The notes under the pieces were generated by a model. That model did no database searches and was not told the DNA's origin. It saw nothing but the letters and a program-made list of their open reading frames with translations. The translations under genes and the position numbers were made by a program. Positions 34,729 through 43,819 of a stretch of 64,000 nucleotides of DNA are shown piece after piece; position 1 is the stretch's first letter; every line of letters begins with the position of its first letter. The stretch spans positions 3,299,001 through 3,363,000 of the forward strand of contig NC_015703.1 in NCBI RefSeq assembly GCF_000218895.1, in the 5' to 3' direction. Origin of the DNA: Runella slithyformis DSM 19594. Its GTDB lineage: Bacteria; Bacteroidota; Bacteroidia; Cytophagales; Spirosomataceae.

Positions 34729-35499
34729 TTATTGAGGTGGGCAACAGGTACTGCCTAAATCAAAAGCAAGGGCCTTCAATATTTCACTGTCTGTTGTTTC
34801 GATTTTTGTAGTAAGATCACTGTCATTTGATAATACAAAGTTTGTATAACTTGAATATCCGGGGTACATATATACTTTATCATTGTTATTTGGAAAGACT
34901 TTTAACCAAGTTTCGATAGAATCATTTATCTCGTCTTGGGTTGTTAGGGGAAATACTTTAAATGCGGTTCCTTGGCTTTTTACAGTATTAATAGGGAATG
35001 TAGTAGAATTATTATAACTATTGTAATTATTGACTTGGACGGTTTCTTGTTGGTTTAGATTGCTATAATACCAATTGCCATTCGATTTATGAGCATAACC
35101 AACAATCACATCAAAATTTTTAAATTGAGGATTACAGCCGAATTTAAAAGTTACCCAGCCCTCCTGACTGGTAGGTATGAATTGTTTTACATCGCTAATT
35201 TGTTTTGTTATATCTTTCTTTTTTAATTTATCTATTTTGATATACTTTTGTTTCCCTGTTGGGTCTACTCCAAGGTCAAAAGATGGATGTTTACTCTTAA
35301 ATCCTCTCATAAATTCAAACGCACGCTCGTTAGGTATTTCTCCTAATATAAATGAAGATATAATTTTCGGTAATAGCTTAGAGTCAAGCTTATTGGCATG
35401 TAAAATTTTCTTGATTTCGAGCCAATTTTTTGTGCTGTTAATTGCTTTTGCAATTTGTTCGGAAGTCTTGTTGTCAGATACAAGAGTGTAATGTAACAT
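34729..35499 (-). CDS. Hypothetical protein, 256 aa, first gene of the signalling operon
   Basis: No signal peptide or membrane helix. The C-terminus is DLGSTCCPPQ with adjacent Cys residues. The middle (TFKFGCNPQFKNFDVIVGYA) is beta-rich. Polar Asn/Ser/Tyr-rich composition and low GC compared with the flanks. It precedes the membrane protein gene by 13 bp, so it belongs to the same operon. The CC pair at the C-terminus recalls small peptide pheromone or bacteriocin-like tails, but the length argues against it. Function unknown. Confidence 0.6.
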   Translation of the reverse strand: MLHYTLVSDNKTSEQIAKAINSTKNWLEIKKILHANKLDSKLLPKIISSFILGEIPNERAFEFMRGFKSKHPSFDLGVDPTGKQKYIKIDKLKKKDITKQISDVKQFIPTSQEGWVTFKFGCNPQFKNFDVIVGYAHKSNGNWYYSNLNQQETVQVNNYNSYNNSTTFPINTVKSQGTAFKVFPLTTQDEINDSIETWLKVFPNNNDKVYMYPGYSSYTNFVLSNDSDLTTKIETTDSEILKALAFDLGSTCCPPQ

Positions 35500-36068
35500 A
35501 GTTGTAAAAAATTAAAGGTTGAATGGAGAGTTAGGCAACATCTTTGGTAATTCATTCTGATGTCCAAACAAAGGTCCTTTAAGTGCATATATTTTAGTAT
35601 AGGAGAATACCCCTATTAATAAGGGAAAATTACGGTAACAAATACCGTAATTTTCCCACAGTTCGCAAGAAATTACAATAATATTTTTGTAGAAGCTTAA
35701 CCAACCTATCAAGTTATTACACTGGGATTGGGATTTTTAGCAAAATCTATGGGTTCCTATCGTCATTGCCCTTTTCATTTTAAGTCTTATTAGTGAAAGA
35801 TTGGTAATCTGATTAAACTCTACTTTCAAAGCCGGTATGATGATGAGAAAGTAATAAGCCTAAAGCGGACAAGAAAGGGTTTGAGCAATATCTCTTTAAA
35901 AAACTAACGTCTAAAAGAAATACGTTTTGGGAAAATAGGGTAAGTGTTTGGCAACATTGGAATTATTTTTGCTTTTGGAGGTCTTGACTCGCTTAAAAGA
36001 GGCAATGTCAGCATTTCTGTACCCTTAATGGACGAAAGTGCATTAACTGGAGCTAATCAATAAAATCA
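35500..36068. other. Gene-free stretch upstream of the signalling operon
   Basis: AT-rich, no credible coding frame. It contains the 35-bp perfect palindrome at 35623-35657. Nothing else recognised. Confidence 0.5.
35623..35657. promoter_or_regulatory. Perfect 15-bp inverted repeat upstream of the signalling operon
   Basis: GGGAAAATTACGGTA and TACCGTAATTTTCCC with a 5-nt loop. It sits 124-158 nt before the start of the 256-aa gene. It could be an operator for the local response regulator, a 5' leader hairpin, or a terminator of something upstream. No T-run on either strand. Confidence 0.5.
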
Positions 36069-36192
36069 CCTGCCAAACTTTCCATTCAACCCCCTCATCT
36101 TTGCGCCTTATTATTACTGTAAGGAATGATTTCAGTAGATAACGTAACAGTGGAGTATGGCGAACGAGCTTTGTTTAGTGATGTACCTTTCA
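36069..36192. repeat. Direct repeat, left copy (duplicated ABC-F 5' region)
   Basis: Matches 37806-37929 over 124 bp with 16 differences counted by eye and no gaps. It covers the upstream leader and the first 22 codons of the ABC-F gene. Confidence 0.85.
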
Positions 36193-36230
36193 GCGGTAGA
36201 AATGAAATGGTGCCTGTATTCTGTAAATAA
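36126..36230 (+). pseudogene. Orphan 5' fragment of an ABC-F gene
   Basis: Starts MISVDNVTVEYGERALFSDV like the intact gene at 37863 (MISVDNVTVEFGGRALFSDV). It leaves homology after FSDVPF and stops after 34 codons. It is the left arm of the direct repeat that brackets the DUF234-type ATPase gene. Confidence 0.75.
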
Positions 36231-36248
36231 CTAGTGTATTTGGGGGAT

Positions 36249-36327
36249 ATTTACAGGTTTGGAGTCTTATACTTGTAAATATCTGTATTTTTTTGATACT
36301 TATTTACAAGTATATTCTTTATATTTG
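36249..36327 (+). promoter_or_regulatory. Promoter and inverted repeat of the DUF234-type ATPase gene
   Basis: A TATATTTG -7 box at 36320-36327 lies 18 nt before the ATG. A perfect 14-bp inverted repeat, TATACTTGTAAATA (36268-36281) and TATTTACAAGTATA (36301-36314), overlaps the expected -33 region. A third half-site TATTTACAGG is at 36249-36258. The arrangement suggests a repressor operator. Confidence 0.55.
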
Positions 36328-36345
36328 TCATAAAATACTCGTTTT

Positions 36346-37770
36346 ATGATAGGCAGATCGTATGAGCTGGAGCAAATTGAACGGCTGAAAAAATCGCCGA
36401 AATCCGAGTTTGTGGCCGTAATGGGTCGGAGGCGGATTGGCAAAACGTACCTCATTGATCAAGCCTTTCAAGGCATGATTTGTTTTCAAATTACGGGTAT
36501 TCAGGCGGGTGCGACCAAAACACAACTCGAAAATTTTAACCTAAAATTACATGTACATGCCCAAACTCCGTTTGTGTCGGCTCCACCCAAAGATTGGGGA
36601 GAAGCGTTTTTTTGGCTGAGGGCATACGTCGAAACGTTGCCCAAAAATCGAAAGCAAGTCCTTTTTTTTGATGAATTGCCTTGGATTTCTACGGTAAAAT
36701 CGGGCTTTTTGCAGCAATTAGCGCACTTTTGGAACGATTATCTCTCTAAACAAACGCACTTTGTATTGATCATTTGTGGCTCGGCCAGTTCGTGGATAGC
36801 CACCAATGTCGCAAACGATAAGGGTGGGCTACACAACAGACTCACCGAAACCATTCATTTACATCCGTTTACGCTTTTAGAAACCAAGCAATTTTTAGAA
36901 TCAAAACACGTATTTTTTACGAATGAAGAAATTGCTAAAATATACATGGCACTGGGGGGAGTTCCATACTACCTGGATGGAGTAAGAAGAGGCGAAAGTG
37001 CCACCCAAGCCATTGAAAGAATGTGTTTTGAAGACACCGGCCACCTACGAAACGAGTACGATAATCTGTACAGCGCTTTGTTCAATCATTCGTCAAACCA
37101 CGAGCAAATTGTGGAAGCGTTGGCAGGTGCACAAAAAGGAATGCTGAGAAGTCAGATTCTATTCAAAAGTAAAGTGAAAGATGGCGGCCCTTTCACCCGC
37201 GCCATGAGTGACCTGCTCTCTTGTGGATTTGTCGCCACGGTTAATCAATTCGGTCAAAAAAAACGGGAAGAAGTATATCGGCTCAATGATGAGTTTACAG
37301 CTTTTTATCACCGATTTATTAAACCTACTAAAAAATACACCAAAGGAGGGTGGCTACAACAAGCTACTACGCAGTCATACAAAATTTGGTTAGGCTATGC
37401 TTTTGAGTTACTGGTTTTCAGGCACATTCATCAAATAAAAACTAAGCTGGGTATCAACGGCATTTACAGCGAAATTTCAACTTTCTATTATCAAATCGGA
37501 CAACCCAACGGTCTCCAAATAGATTTGTTGATTGACAGAAAAGACAATGTTATCAATTACTGTGAAATTAAACACTACGATAGCCAATTTGTGTTGGACA
37601 GGAAATATTTTGATGCAACGAAGTCAAAAATTGCCTCCTTCAAAGAACTTTGCGGGACAAAAAAGCAAATCTTTTTGACCTTTATTTCCAACCGTCCACT
37701 GAAGGAGAATGAGTATAGTCAGGCACTGGTGGATAAACAAATAGTATTGGAAGATTTGTTTGCTTTCTGA
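36346..37770 (+). CDS. AAA ATPase with C-terminal DUF234-type nuclease-like domain
   Basis: 474 aa. The P-loop is GRRRIGKT at 27-34. VLFFDELPWI is Walker B, and ICGSASSW is the sensor-type strand. A winged helix follows at about 270-320. The C-terminal domain at about 340-460 contains QIDLLIDRKDN and VINYCEIKHY. The D-x(n)-ExK pattern is that of a PD-(D/E)xK nuclease fold, as in archaeal-type ATPase/DUF234 proteins. Function in cells is not known; family members occur as mobile accessory genes. It sits between two copies of an ABC-F leader and has its own promoter, consistent with insertion. Confidence 0.85.
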   Translation: MIGRSYELEQIERLKKSPKSEFVAVMGRRRIGKTYLIDQAFQGMICFQITGIQAGATKTQLENFNLKLHVHAQTPFVSAPPKDWGEAFFWLRAYVETLPKNRKQVLFFDELPWISTVKSGFLQQLAHFWNDYLSKQTHFVLIICGSASSWIATNVANDKGGLHNRLTETIHLHPFTLLETKQFLESKHVFFTNEEIAKIYMALGGVPYYLDGVRRGESATQAIERMCFEDTGHLRNEYDNLYSALFNHSSNHEQIVEALAGAQKGMLRSQILFKSKVKDGGPFTRAMSDLLSCGFVATVNQFGQKKREEVYRLNDEFTAFYHRFIKPTKKYTKGGWLQQATTQSYKIWLGYAFELLVFRHIHQIKTKLGINGIYSEISTFYYQIGQPNGLQIDLLIDRKDNVINYCEIKHYDSQFVLDRKYFDATKSKIASFKELCGTKKQIFLTFISNRPLKENEYSQALVDKQIVLEDLFAF

Positions 37771-37805
37771 GAAGTGGTGGCTATCTGCGGGTTTGTATTT
37801 CTGTT

Positions 37806-37929
37806 CCTGCCAAACTTTCCACCCATTCCCCTTATCTTTGCGCCTTATTATAATGATAAGGAATGATTTCAGTAGATAACGTAACCGTAGAGTTCGGCGG
37901 ACGAGCTTTGTTCAGTGATGTAACTTTCA
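37806..37929. repeat. Direct repeat, right copy (functional ABC-F leader and 5' end)
   Basis: Right copy of the 124-bp repeat, continuing into the intact ABC-F coding region. See 36069-36192. Confidence 0.85.
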
Positions 37930-39503
37930 ACATCAACGAAAAAGACAGAATAGCCCTCATGGGCAAAAACGGAGCAGGGAAGTCAACCCTGCTCAAGATT
38001 ATCGCAGGGGCCGATAAGCCCACACGGGGCAAAATCTCGGCCCCCAATGATGCCGTCATTGCCTACCTGCCGCAGCACCTGTTGACGCAGGATGATGCTA
38101 CGGTGTTTGAAGAAACCGCCAAGGCGTTTGCCGAAGTGTTGGGGATGAAAACGGAGCTGGATGAGCTGAATCATCAGTTGGAAACGCGCACCGACTACGA
38201 ATCGGATGCGTATATGGCCATCATTGAACGGGTGTCGGAATTGAGCGAGAAATACTATTCGACCGAGGAGGTTAATTATGACGCAGAGATCGAAAAGACG
38301 CTTTTGGGGTTGGGTTTTCTGCGTTCGGATTTTGATCGCAAAACCAATGAGTTCAGCGGCGGCTGGCGGATGCGCATCGAGCTGGCCAAAATTCTGTTGC
38401 AAACGCCCGATTTGATTTTGCTGGATGAGCCCACCAACCACCTCGACATTGAATCGATTCAGTGGTTGGAGGAGTTTTTGATCAATACTGCCAAGGCCGT
38501 TATCGTTATCTCCCACGACCGGGCCTTTGTCGACAATATCACCAATCGCACCATTGAAATCACGATGGGGCGCATCTATGATTATAAGGTCAACTATTCG
38601 CAGTACCTGCAACTCCGCAAAGAGCGTCACGAACAGCAGCAAAAGCAGTTTAACGATCAGCAGAAAATGATCGCCGAGACGACTGAGTTCATTGAGCGTT
38701 TTAAAGGAACGTATTCCAAAACCCTGCAGGTACAGTCGCGGGTGAAAATGCTGGAGAAGCTGGACATCGTGGAGGTCGACGAAGTAGATACCTCTGCACT
38801 GAACCTGAAATTCCCGCCCGCGCCGCGCTCGGGCAATTATCCCGTGATCGTGGAGCAATTGAGCAAAAGTTATGGCGACCATTTGGTGTTTAAGGATGCA
38901 AGCATGACCATCGAACGCGGACAAAAAGTGGCGTTTGTGGGCAAAAACGGCGAAGGCAAATCGACGCTTGTCAAAGCCATCATGGGGGAGATAGAGTACG
39001 AAGGTGAAATGAAGCTCGGGCATAATTCCATGATCGGGTATTTTGCCCAAAATCAGGCCGCTTTGCTGGACGGGGACCTGACCGTTTTTCAAACGATTGA
39101 CAACATTGCTGTGGGTGATATTCGTACCAAGATCAAAGACCTTTTGGGGGCGTTTATGTTTAGCGGAGAAAGCATCAATAAGAAAGTGAATGTATTATCG
39201 GGTGGAGAACGAACCCGCCTGGCGATGATCAAACTCCTGCTGGAACCCGTCAACCTGTTGATATTGGATGAGCCGACCAACCACCTGGATCTCAAAACCA
39301 AAGACATTCTCAAGTATGCTCTAAAAGCCTTTGAGGGGACGATCATTTTGATTTCGCACGATCGGGATTTTCTGGATGGGCTGGCCGAAAAAGTATTTGA
39401 ATTCGGTAATAAGCGCGTCAAAGAGCACTTGGAAGACATCAACGGGTTTCTGCGAAATAAAAAAATGGAAAATCTCAGGGAGATAGAACGTAAAGGAAAA
39501 TAA
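37863..39503 (+). CDS. ABC-F ATPase (YbiT/YfmM-like length)
   Basis: 546 aa. Walker A GKNGAGKST (about 36) and GKNGEGKST (about 361). Signatures FSGGWRMR and LSGGERTR. Walker B LILLDEPTNHLD and LLILDEPTNHLD. Helical linker at about 240-310 with KERHEQQQKQFNDQQKMIAE. No Uup-type C-terminal tail, unlike the other ABC-F in the window. Ribosome-associated translation factor by family. Its own 5' end is duplicated at 36069-36192. Confidence 0.92.
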   Translation: MISVDNVTVEFGGRALFSDVTFNINEKDRIALMGKNGAGKSTLLKIIAGADKPTRGKISAPNDAVIAYLPQHLLTQDDATVFEETAKAFAEVLGMKTELDELNHQLETRTDYESDAYMAIIERVSELSEKYYSTEEVNYDAEIEKTLLGLGFLRSDFDRKTNEFSGGWRMRIELAKILLQTPDLILLDEPTNHLDIESIQWLEEFLINTAKAVIVISHDRAFVDNITNRTIEITMGRIYDYKVNYSQYLQLRKERHEQQQKQFNDQQKMIAETTEFIERFKGTYSKTLQVQSRVKMLEKLDIVEVDEVDTSALNLKFPPAPRSGNYPVIVEQLSKSYGDHLVFKDASMTIERGQKVAFVGKNGEGKSTLVKAIMGEIEYEGEMKLGHNSMIGYFAQNQAALLDGDLTVFQTIDNIAVGDIRTKIKDLLGAFMFSGESINKKVNVLSGGERTRLAMIKLLLEPVNLLILDEPTNHLDLKTKDILKYALKAFEGTIILISHDRDFLDGLAEKVFEFGNKRVKEHLEDINGFLRNKKMENLREIERKGK

Positions 39504-39523
39504 ATAAAGGTAATCTAACAGGA

Positions 39524-39563
39524 CAACCCCGTATTTCGCTTTGGAATATGGGGTTGTTTTTTT
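39524..39563 (+). terminator. Terminator of the ABC-F gene
   Basis: Stem CAACCCCGTATT/AATATGGGGTTG (one G-T pair), followed by TTTTTTT. Confidence 0.9.
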
Positions 39564-40067
39564 GGGGATATTTGTCTTCGTGTCGCGCCGGAACAATCCC
39601 GACTGTCCCACACATATTGTGTATGTGGATATCATGAATCGGTTGTTGCCGGAAGAGACAGATATTTCAATTGCGTCTCACGAAAACAATCATCGCTTAC
39701 CAATTTTGAAAAAGCTGCATTTTTGCCGTAAAAGGAATAAATCCTATGAATACGTGTTTTTCAGAGGAAAATTCTTTTTTTAAGTTTTACGATTTTACTG
39801 CGAATTATCATTTTCCGGTATTATTTTTAATCTTACTTTCTCCATATTTTACATCTTTGCTGCAAAAGTAGGTAAAATCAGCTCTATCTTGTTTTTGTAC
39901 AAATATTTACTTTGTTTGTATAATTAATGTCTATTTCCTTACATAAAAGATGGTCAATGTTAAAAAATATAAAATTTTCTTTGGTGATTCCGTAAAAACA
40001 CCTTAATTTTGAATCCGTAAAAAGTACAACAACACCAATTGAATTATTCAACCACCTAAAATCATAC
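39564..40067. other. Non-coding stretch before glnA
   Basis: No gene I can support; an 80-codon frame across the first half has no family resemblance or start context. The last 90 bp hold the glnA promoter and leader. Confidence 0.5.
39981..40012 (+). promoter_or_regulatory. Promoter of glutamine synthetase gene
   Basis: TTTG at 39981-39984 and TAATTTTG at 40005-40012 with a 20-nt spacer match the Bacteroidota consensus well. The leader to the ATG is about 50 nt. Confidence 0.7.
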
Positions 40068-41099
40068 ATGTCAATGGCAAAGGCTAAATTAGAATACATC
40101 TGGTTAGACGGCTACAAGCCCACTCAAAGTTTGCGCAGTAAGACTAAAATTGAGTCCGATTTTTCAGGTACATTGGAAGAATGCGGCGTGTGGTCGTTCG
40201 ACGGATCTTCCACGGAGCAGGCATCAGGAGGTTCTTCTGACTGTTTGTTGAAGCCGGTTTTCATCTGCCCTGATCCTGAGCGCTCCAAATTAGGAACACC
40301 CGCCTACTTAGTAATGTGTGAAGTACTCAACGCAGACGGTACCCCTCACGAGTCTAACGGCCGCGCCACGATTGAAGATGATGACAATGATTTTTGGTTT
40401 GGATTTGAGCAGGAGTACTTCCTGTGGAATCTTGAAACAAACAAGCCGCTTGGTTTTCCCGCCAACGGATATCCGGCTCCTCAAGGCCCGTACTATTGCT
40501 CAGTAGGTGCTAAGAATGCGTACGGAAGAGATATCATTGAAGAGCACCTGGAATATTGCATCCAAGCCGGCCTGAATGTGGAAGGAATTAACGCTGAAGT
40601 AGCTGCCGGTCAGTGGGAGTACCAAATCTTTGCGAAAGGCGCAAAAGAAGCCGGTGACCAAATCTGGGTTGCACGTTATATGTTGGAGCGTATCGGGGAG
40701 AAATACGGAGTAGGAATCAACCTGCATTGCAAACCGCTCGGCGCCACTGACTGGAACGGTTCAGGAATGCACGCTAACTTCTCAAATACTGCCCTTCGTA
40801 CGGCAGGTAATAAAGAAACATACGATAAGATCTGTGAAGCATTTGCTCCGGTAGTGGCTGAGCACATTGCTGTTTACGGAGCTGATAATCACCTTCGTTT
40901 GACAGGTAAACACGAAACGCAGTCAATTGACCAATTCTCTTACGGTATCTCTGACCGTGGAGCTTCTATCCGTATCCCTATCGCCGCCGTACAAAGAGGC
41001 TGGAAGGGATGGTTGGAAGATCGTCGTCCTAACTCGGCGGCCGATCCTTACAAAGTAGCAGCTCGCATTATCAAGACCGTTAAAAGCGCGAAAATCTGA
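40068..41099 (+). CDS. glnA: Glutamine synthetase type II (GSII)
   Basis: 343 aa, the short eukaryotic-type enzyme and not the 470-aa GSI. ATP-dependent amidation of glutamate with ammonia. Motifs: beta-grasp WSFDGSSTEQASG (about 44-56); catalytic FGFEQEYFLW, INAEVAAGQWEYQI, NGSGMHANFSN and NHLRLTGKHET; C-terminal SIRIPIAAVQRGWKGWLEDRRP. Start ATG 40068, with a second in-frame ATG at 40074. Strong promoter and terminator, codon use of a highly expressed gene. Confidence 0.96.
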   Translation: MSMAKAKLEYIWLDGYKPTQSLRSKTKIESDFSGTLEECGVWSFDGSSTEQASGGSSDCLLKPVFICPDPERSKLGTPAYLVMCEVLNADGTPHESNGRATIEDDDNDFWFGFEQEYFLWNLETNKPLGFPANGYPAPQGPYYCSVGAKNAYGRDIIEEHLEYCIQAGLNVEGINAEVAAGQWEYQIFAKGAKEAGDQIWVARYMLERIGEKYGVGINLHCKPLGATDWNGSGMHANFSNTALRTAGNKETYDKICEAFAPVVAEHIAVYGADNHLRLTGKHETQSIDQFSYGISDRGASIRIPIAAVQRGWKGWLEDRRPNSAADPYKVAARIIKTVKSAKI

Positions 41100-41122
41100 T
41101 TTTTGGAATACATAGCACTAAA

Positions 41123-41149
41123 AAGCCCCGTCTTTGGCGGGGTTTTTTG
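41123..41149 (+). terminator. Terminator of glutamine synthetase gene
   Basis: Stem GCCCCG with CGGGGT and then TTTTTTG. Classic intrinsic terminator 25 nt after the stop codon. Confidence 0.93.
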
Positions 41150-41406
41150 TTTTGGAAAATGAAGCTTTAATGGTATATTTTTTAGTGTAAAGTAGAAATT
41201 TTCTGTATTTTTTGCTTTTTTTTGGTACTTTTCAAATATCTGTAATTGTTGTTAAATTTCCATTAAAAGTTAGTGCATAAACATAAACTTAAACTTATTT
41301 TTTTTTGAATCCCGGAAAAACAATCGGTATAACTTATTATTTTTTCTTTTCTTTAAGGAAAATTTCGAGTTTTTGTGTCACTAGCAGCTATATATATTAA
41401 CCTAAT
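41150..41406. other. AT-rich non-coding stretch before the glycan cluster
   Basis: Very AT-rich with several T-runs. It presumably contains the promoter of the glycan cluster, but no good TAnnTTTG box near the start was found. Confidence 0.4.
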
Positions 41407-41772
41407 ATGCCTCAGTTGATTGAATTAAATACCTTTGGCGATGACAGAGGAAAGCTAACGGTTTTTGAAAAGATTCTTCCCGGTGACATAAAAAGAGCTT
41501 TTTATATCTATGGTGTTTCTGCGGGAGAGCAGAGAGCTAAGCATGGTCATAAAAAAACGTGGAACGCGCTCATTGCCGTAGCGGGCAGTTGTCGGGTCGT
41601 AGTTACTGCAAGTAAAGGAGAGCACATCTTTTTGTTAAATAGCCCGGATCAATGTTTAGTTATTGAACCGGGCGACTGGCACATTATGGATGAGTTTTCT
41701 TCGGATGCCATTCTGTTAGTATTGTCAAACGAATATTACGACAAAGAAGACTACGTATATCCTAAACCATGA
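41407..41772 (+). CDS. Sugar 3,4-ketoisomerase (FdtA/QdtA, WxcM-like cupin)
   Basis: 121 aa single cupin. [10 protein letters not shown] at the start and [19 protein letters not shown], with the two family His residues, match dTDP-4-keto-6-deoxyglucose 3,4-ketoisomerases. The product would be a dTDP-3-keto-6-deoxyhexose for amination by the next gene, whose ATG overlaps this stop by 4 bp. Whether the product is of galacto (FdtA) or gluco (QdtA) type cannot be read here. First gene of the glycan cluster. Confidence 0.88.
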   Translation: MPQLIELNTFGDDRGKLTVFEKILPGDIKRAFYIYGVSAGEQRAKHGHKKTWNALIAVAGSCRVVVTASKGEHIFLLNSPDQCLVIEPGDWHIMDEFSSDAILLVLSNEYYDKEDYVYPKP

Positions 41773-42896
41773 TTCCTCACTTAGATCTAAAGCAACTGAA
41801 TCGACCGTATCAGGCAGAGATTGCCGAAGCCATGCAACGGGTGGCTGAGTCGGGGTGGTATGTTTTAGGAAAAGAGGTTGTCTCTTTTGAAAAGCGGTGG
41901 GCTGATTATTGCGGAATATCGCATTGCATTGGCGTAGCTAATGGTTTAAATGCTCTGGAGCTAATATTTAAAGCATACGATTTTCCGGAAGGGAGTGAAG
42001 TGATTGTGCCGGCCAATACGTATATCGCTTCAATATTATCGGTAACAAGTTTGGGCCTGAAACCGGTATGGGTAGAGCCCGACATTGATACATACAATAT
42101 TGACCCGCACAAAATCGAACGTATGATTACGTCGAAGACCAAAGCTGTTTTGGCGGTCCACCTGTACGGCAAATGCTGTACGATGAAACCGATTTGGGAG
42201 CTCGCCCAAAAATATGACCTGAAGATCATAGAAGATGCGGCACAGGCGCATGGGGCTACCTATGCAGGGCTGAAAGCAGGCAATTTATGTGACGCGGCTG
42301 CGTTTAGTTTTTATCCCACTAAAAATCTGGGGGCCCTCGGTGATGCCGGCGCTGTTACGACCAATGATGCTGAACTGGCGCGCAAAATATCAAGTTTACG
42401 TAATTATGGTTCAACCATTAAGTATTATAATGACCATATAGGCACAAACAGTCGGCTGGACGAATTACAGGCGGCCATTTTAAATGTGAAATTGAATCAT
42501 CTAGATGCCGAAAACCAACGCCGGCGCGAGTTGGCCGGGTATTTTCTTTCCGAAATCAAACACCCTGATGTGGTGCTGCCTACCGCAAAAACATTGTATG
42601 AAGATGCCTGGCATCTTTTTGTGGTAAGGCACCCTAAACGAGAACAATTCATTGACTATTTAATGGATAACGGGATTCAGGCAACGGTTCACTACCCGGT
42701 GCCTCCGCATAAGCAAAGAGCCTACGCTGAATACAGTCATTTAAGCTTGCCCATTACGGAGCGGATTCATAATGAAGTAGTGAGTTTGCCGCTCAATCCT
42801 TCGTTGACCAATGAAGATGCCGCGTATATTGTCCAAACTATCAACCAATTTGCCTTTCAATCTCATGCTGCTGTCGGTTATTATTCCGGTTTATAA
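41769..42896 (+). CDS. DegT/DnrJ/EryC1 PLP aminotransferase (FdtB-like)
   Basis: 375 aa. The PLP Lys is K185 in [15 protein letters not shown]156 in EDAAQAHGA contacts the cofactor. [12 protein letters not shown] and the C-terminal [11 protein letters not shown] complete the sugar-aminotransferase signature. With the ketoisomerase it should make a dTDP-3-amino-3,6-dideoxyhexose such as Fuc3N or Qui3N. No N-acyltransferase is adjacent. Its end overlaps the next gene by 32 bp. Confidence 0.92.
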   Translation: MIPHLDLKQLNRPYQAEIAEAMQRVAESGWYVLGKEVVSFEKRWADYCGISHCIGVANGLNALELIFKAYDFPEGSEVIVPANTYIASILSVTSLGLKPVWVEPDIDTYNIDPHKIERMITSKTKAVLAVHLYGKCCTMKPIWELAQKYDLKIIEDAAQAHGATYAGLKAGNLCDAAAFSFYPTKNLGALGDAGAVTTNDAELARKISSLRNYGSTIKYYNDHIGTNSRLDELQAAILNVKLNHLDAENQRRRELAGYFLSEIKHPDVVLPTAKTLYEDAWHLFVVRHPKREQFIDYLMDNGIQATVHYPVPPHKQRAYAEYSHLSLPITERIHNEVVSLPLNPSLTNEDAAYIVQTINQFAFQSHAAVGYYSGL

Positions 42897-43782
42897 CAGT
42901 GACCGGACCATCGGCAGACTTGTTGAACACGTACTGGAAACGCTGGATAGAAGTATACTGGAAATTATTCTGATCAACGACAGCAGTCAAGATCAGTCCG
43001 AAAACGTATGCAGCGAATTGGCACAACGATTTGAGCAGGTAAAATTTATTTCTCTGCGCCGTAACTTCGGAGAATTCAACGCTGTGATGTGCGGACTCAA
43101 CTACGCCCAAGGTGATTACTGCGTCATGATCGACGATGATTTTCAAAATCCCCCTTCCGAAATCCTTAAATTGATTCAAACGGCTCAACAGAATGGGTAC
43201 GACGTCGTTTATTCCTTTTATGAGCAAAAAAAACATTCGTTGTTTCGTAATGCAGGCAGTATGTTGGTCAATTGGCTGACCAACTGGCTGTTAGAGAAGC
43301 CAAAAGATTTGTACTTATCCAGTTTTAAGCTCATTGCCCGGCCGGTCGTTCAGGAAATCATCAAGTATAAAGGTCCGTATCCTTACATTGACGGACTTAT
43401 CTTCAGAGTGACACGCAATGTCGGGCGGGTGCAGGTTTCTCATAATAAACGGGAAGAAGGGCAATCGGGGTACACCTTGCGGAAACTGACCTCGTTGTTT
43501 TTGACGATCGTATTTGGGTATTCCCTCAAACCGCTGCGACTGCTTACCGCCGGCGGTTTGTTGGCAATCGCCTTATCGTGTAGTATTGTACTGTTGGATA
43601 CTGTTTTTTGGGCAGTTCATGCGCCTTTTTTTATCTTTAATCTTCCTTTCCTTTTGCTGCTTTTTTTCAGCGGTATGATACTTACGGCTCTGGGGGTAGT
43701 AGGAGAATACATAGGTCGAATGTATATGGCCCAAAGCGGGCTACCGCAGTATGTGGAGAAGTTCAGTGTCAGTAAACGGTAA
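42865..43782 (+). CDS. GT2 glycosyltransferase with two C-terminal membrane helices
   Basis: 305 aa. ATG 42865 is chosen because the GT2 fold begins directly ([13 protein letters not shown]). The acidic nucleotide-sugar/metal motif is [14 protein letters not shown]. Two membrane helices near the C-terminus (about 218-250 and 255-285) place it with the GtrB/ArnC/DPM1 group, which transfers a sugar to undecaprenyl phosphate. It may charge a lipid carrier for the GT-C enzyme encoded two genes downstream. Confidence 0.9.
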   Translation: MLLSVIIPVYNSDRTIGRLVEHVLETLDRSILEIILINDSSQDQSENVCSELAQRFEQVKFISLRRNFGEFNAVMCGLNYAQGDYCVMIDDDFQNPPSEILKLIQTAQQNGYDVVYSFYEQKKHSLFRNAGSMLVNWLTNWLLEKPKDLYLSSFKLIARPVVQEIIKYKGPYPYIDGLIFRVTRNVGRVQVSHNKREEGQSGYTLRKLTSLFLTIVFGYSLKPLRLLTAGGLLAIALSCSIVLLDTVFWAVHAPFFIFNLPFLLLLFFSGMILTALGVVGEYIGRMYMAQSGLPQYVEKFSVSKR

Positions 43783-43819
43783 GTATTTTCTTTTTATGCT
43801 CTAATCCTTATTTCATACT

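Noticed and set aside
34729-35499. 256-aa protein as a bacteriocin or peptide precursor because of its CCPPQ tail
   Set aside because: Too long, no leader with a double-Gly or signal peptide, and no export genes nearby.
37983-39092. 369-codon minus-strand ORF
   Set aside because: Antisense shadow of the ABC-F gene, which has full ATPase motifs.
39541-39783. 80-codon ORF after the ABC-F terminator
   Set aside because: It begins inside the terminator stem and has no family resemblance.
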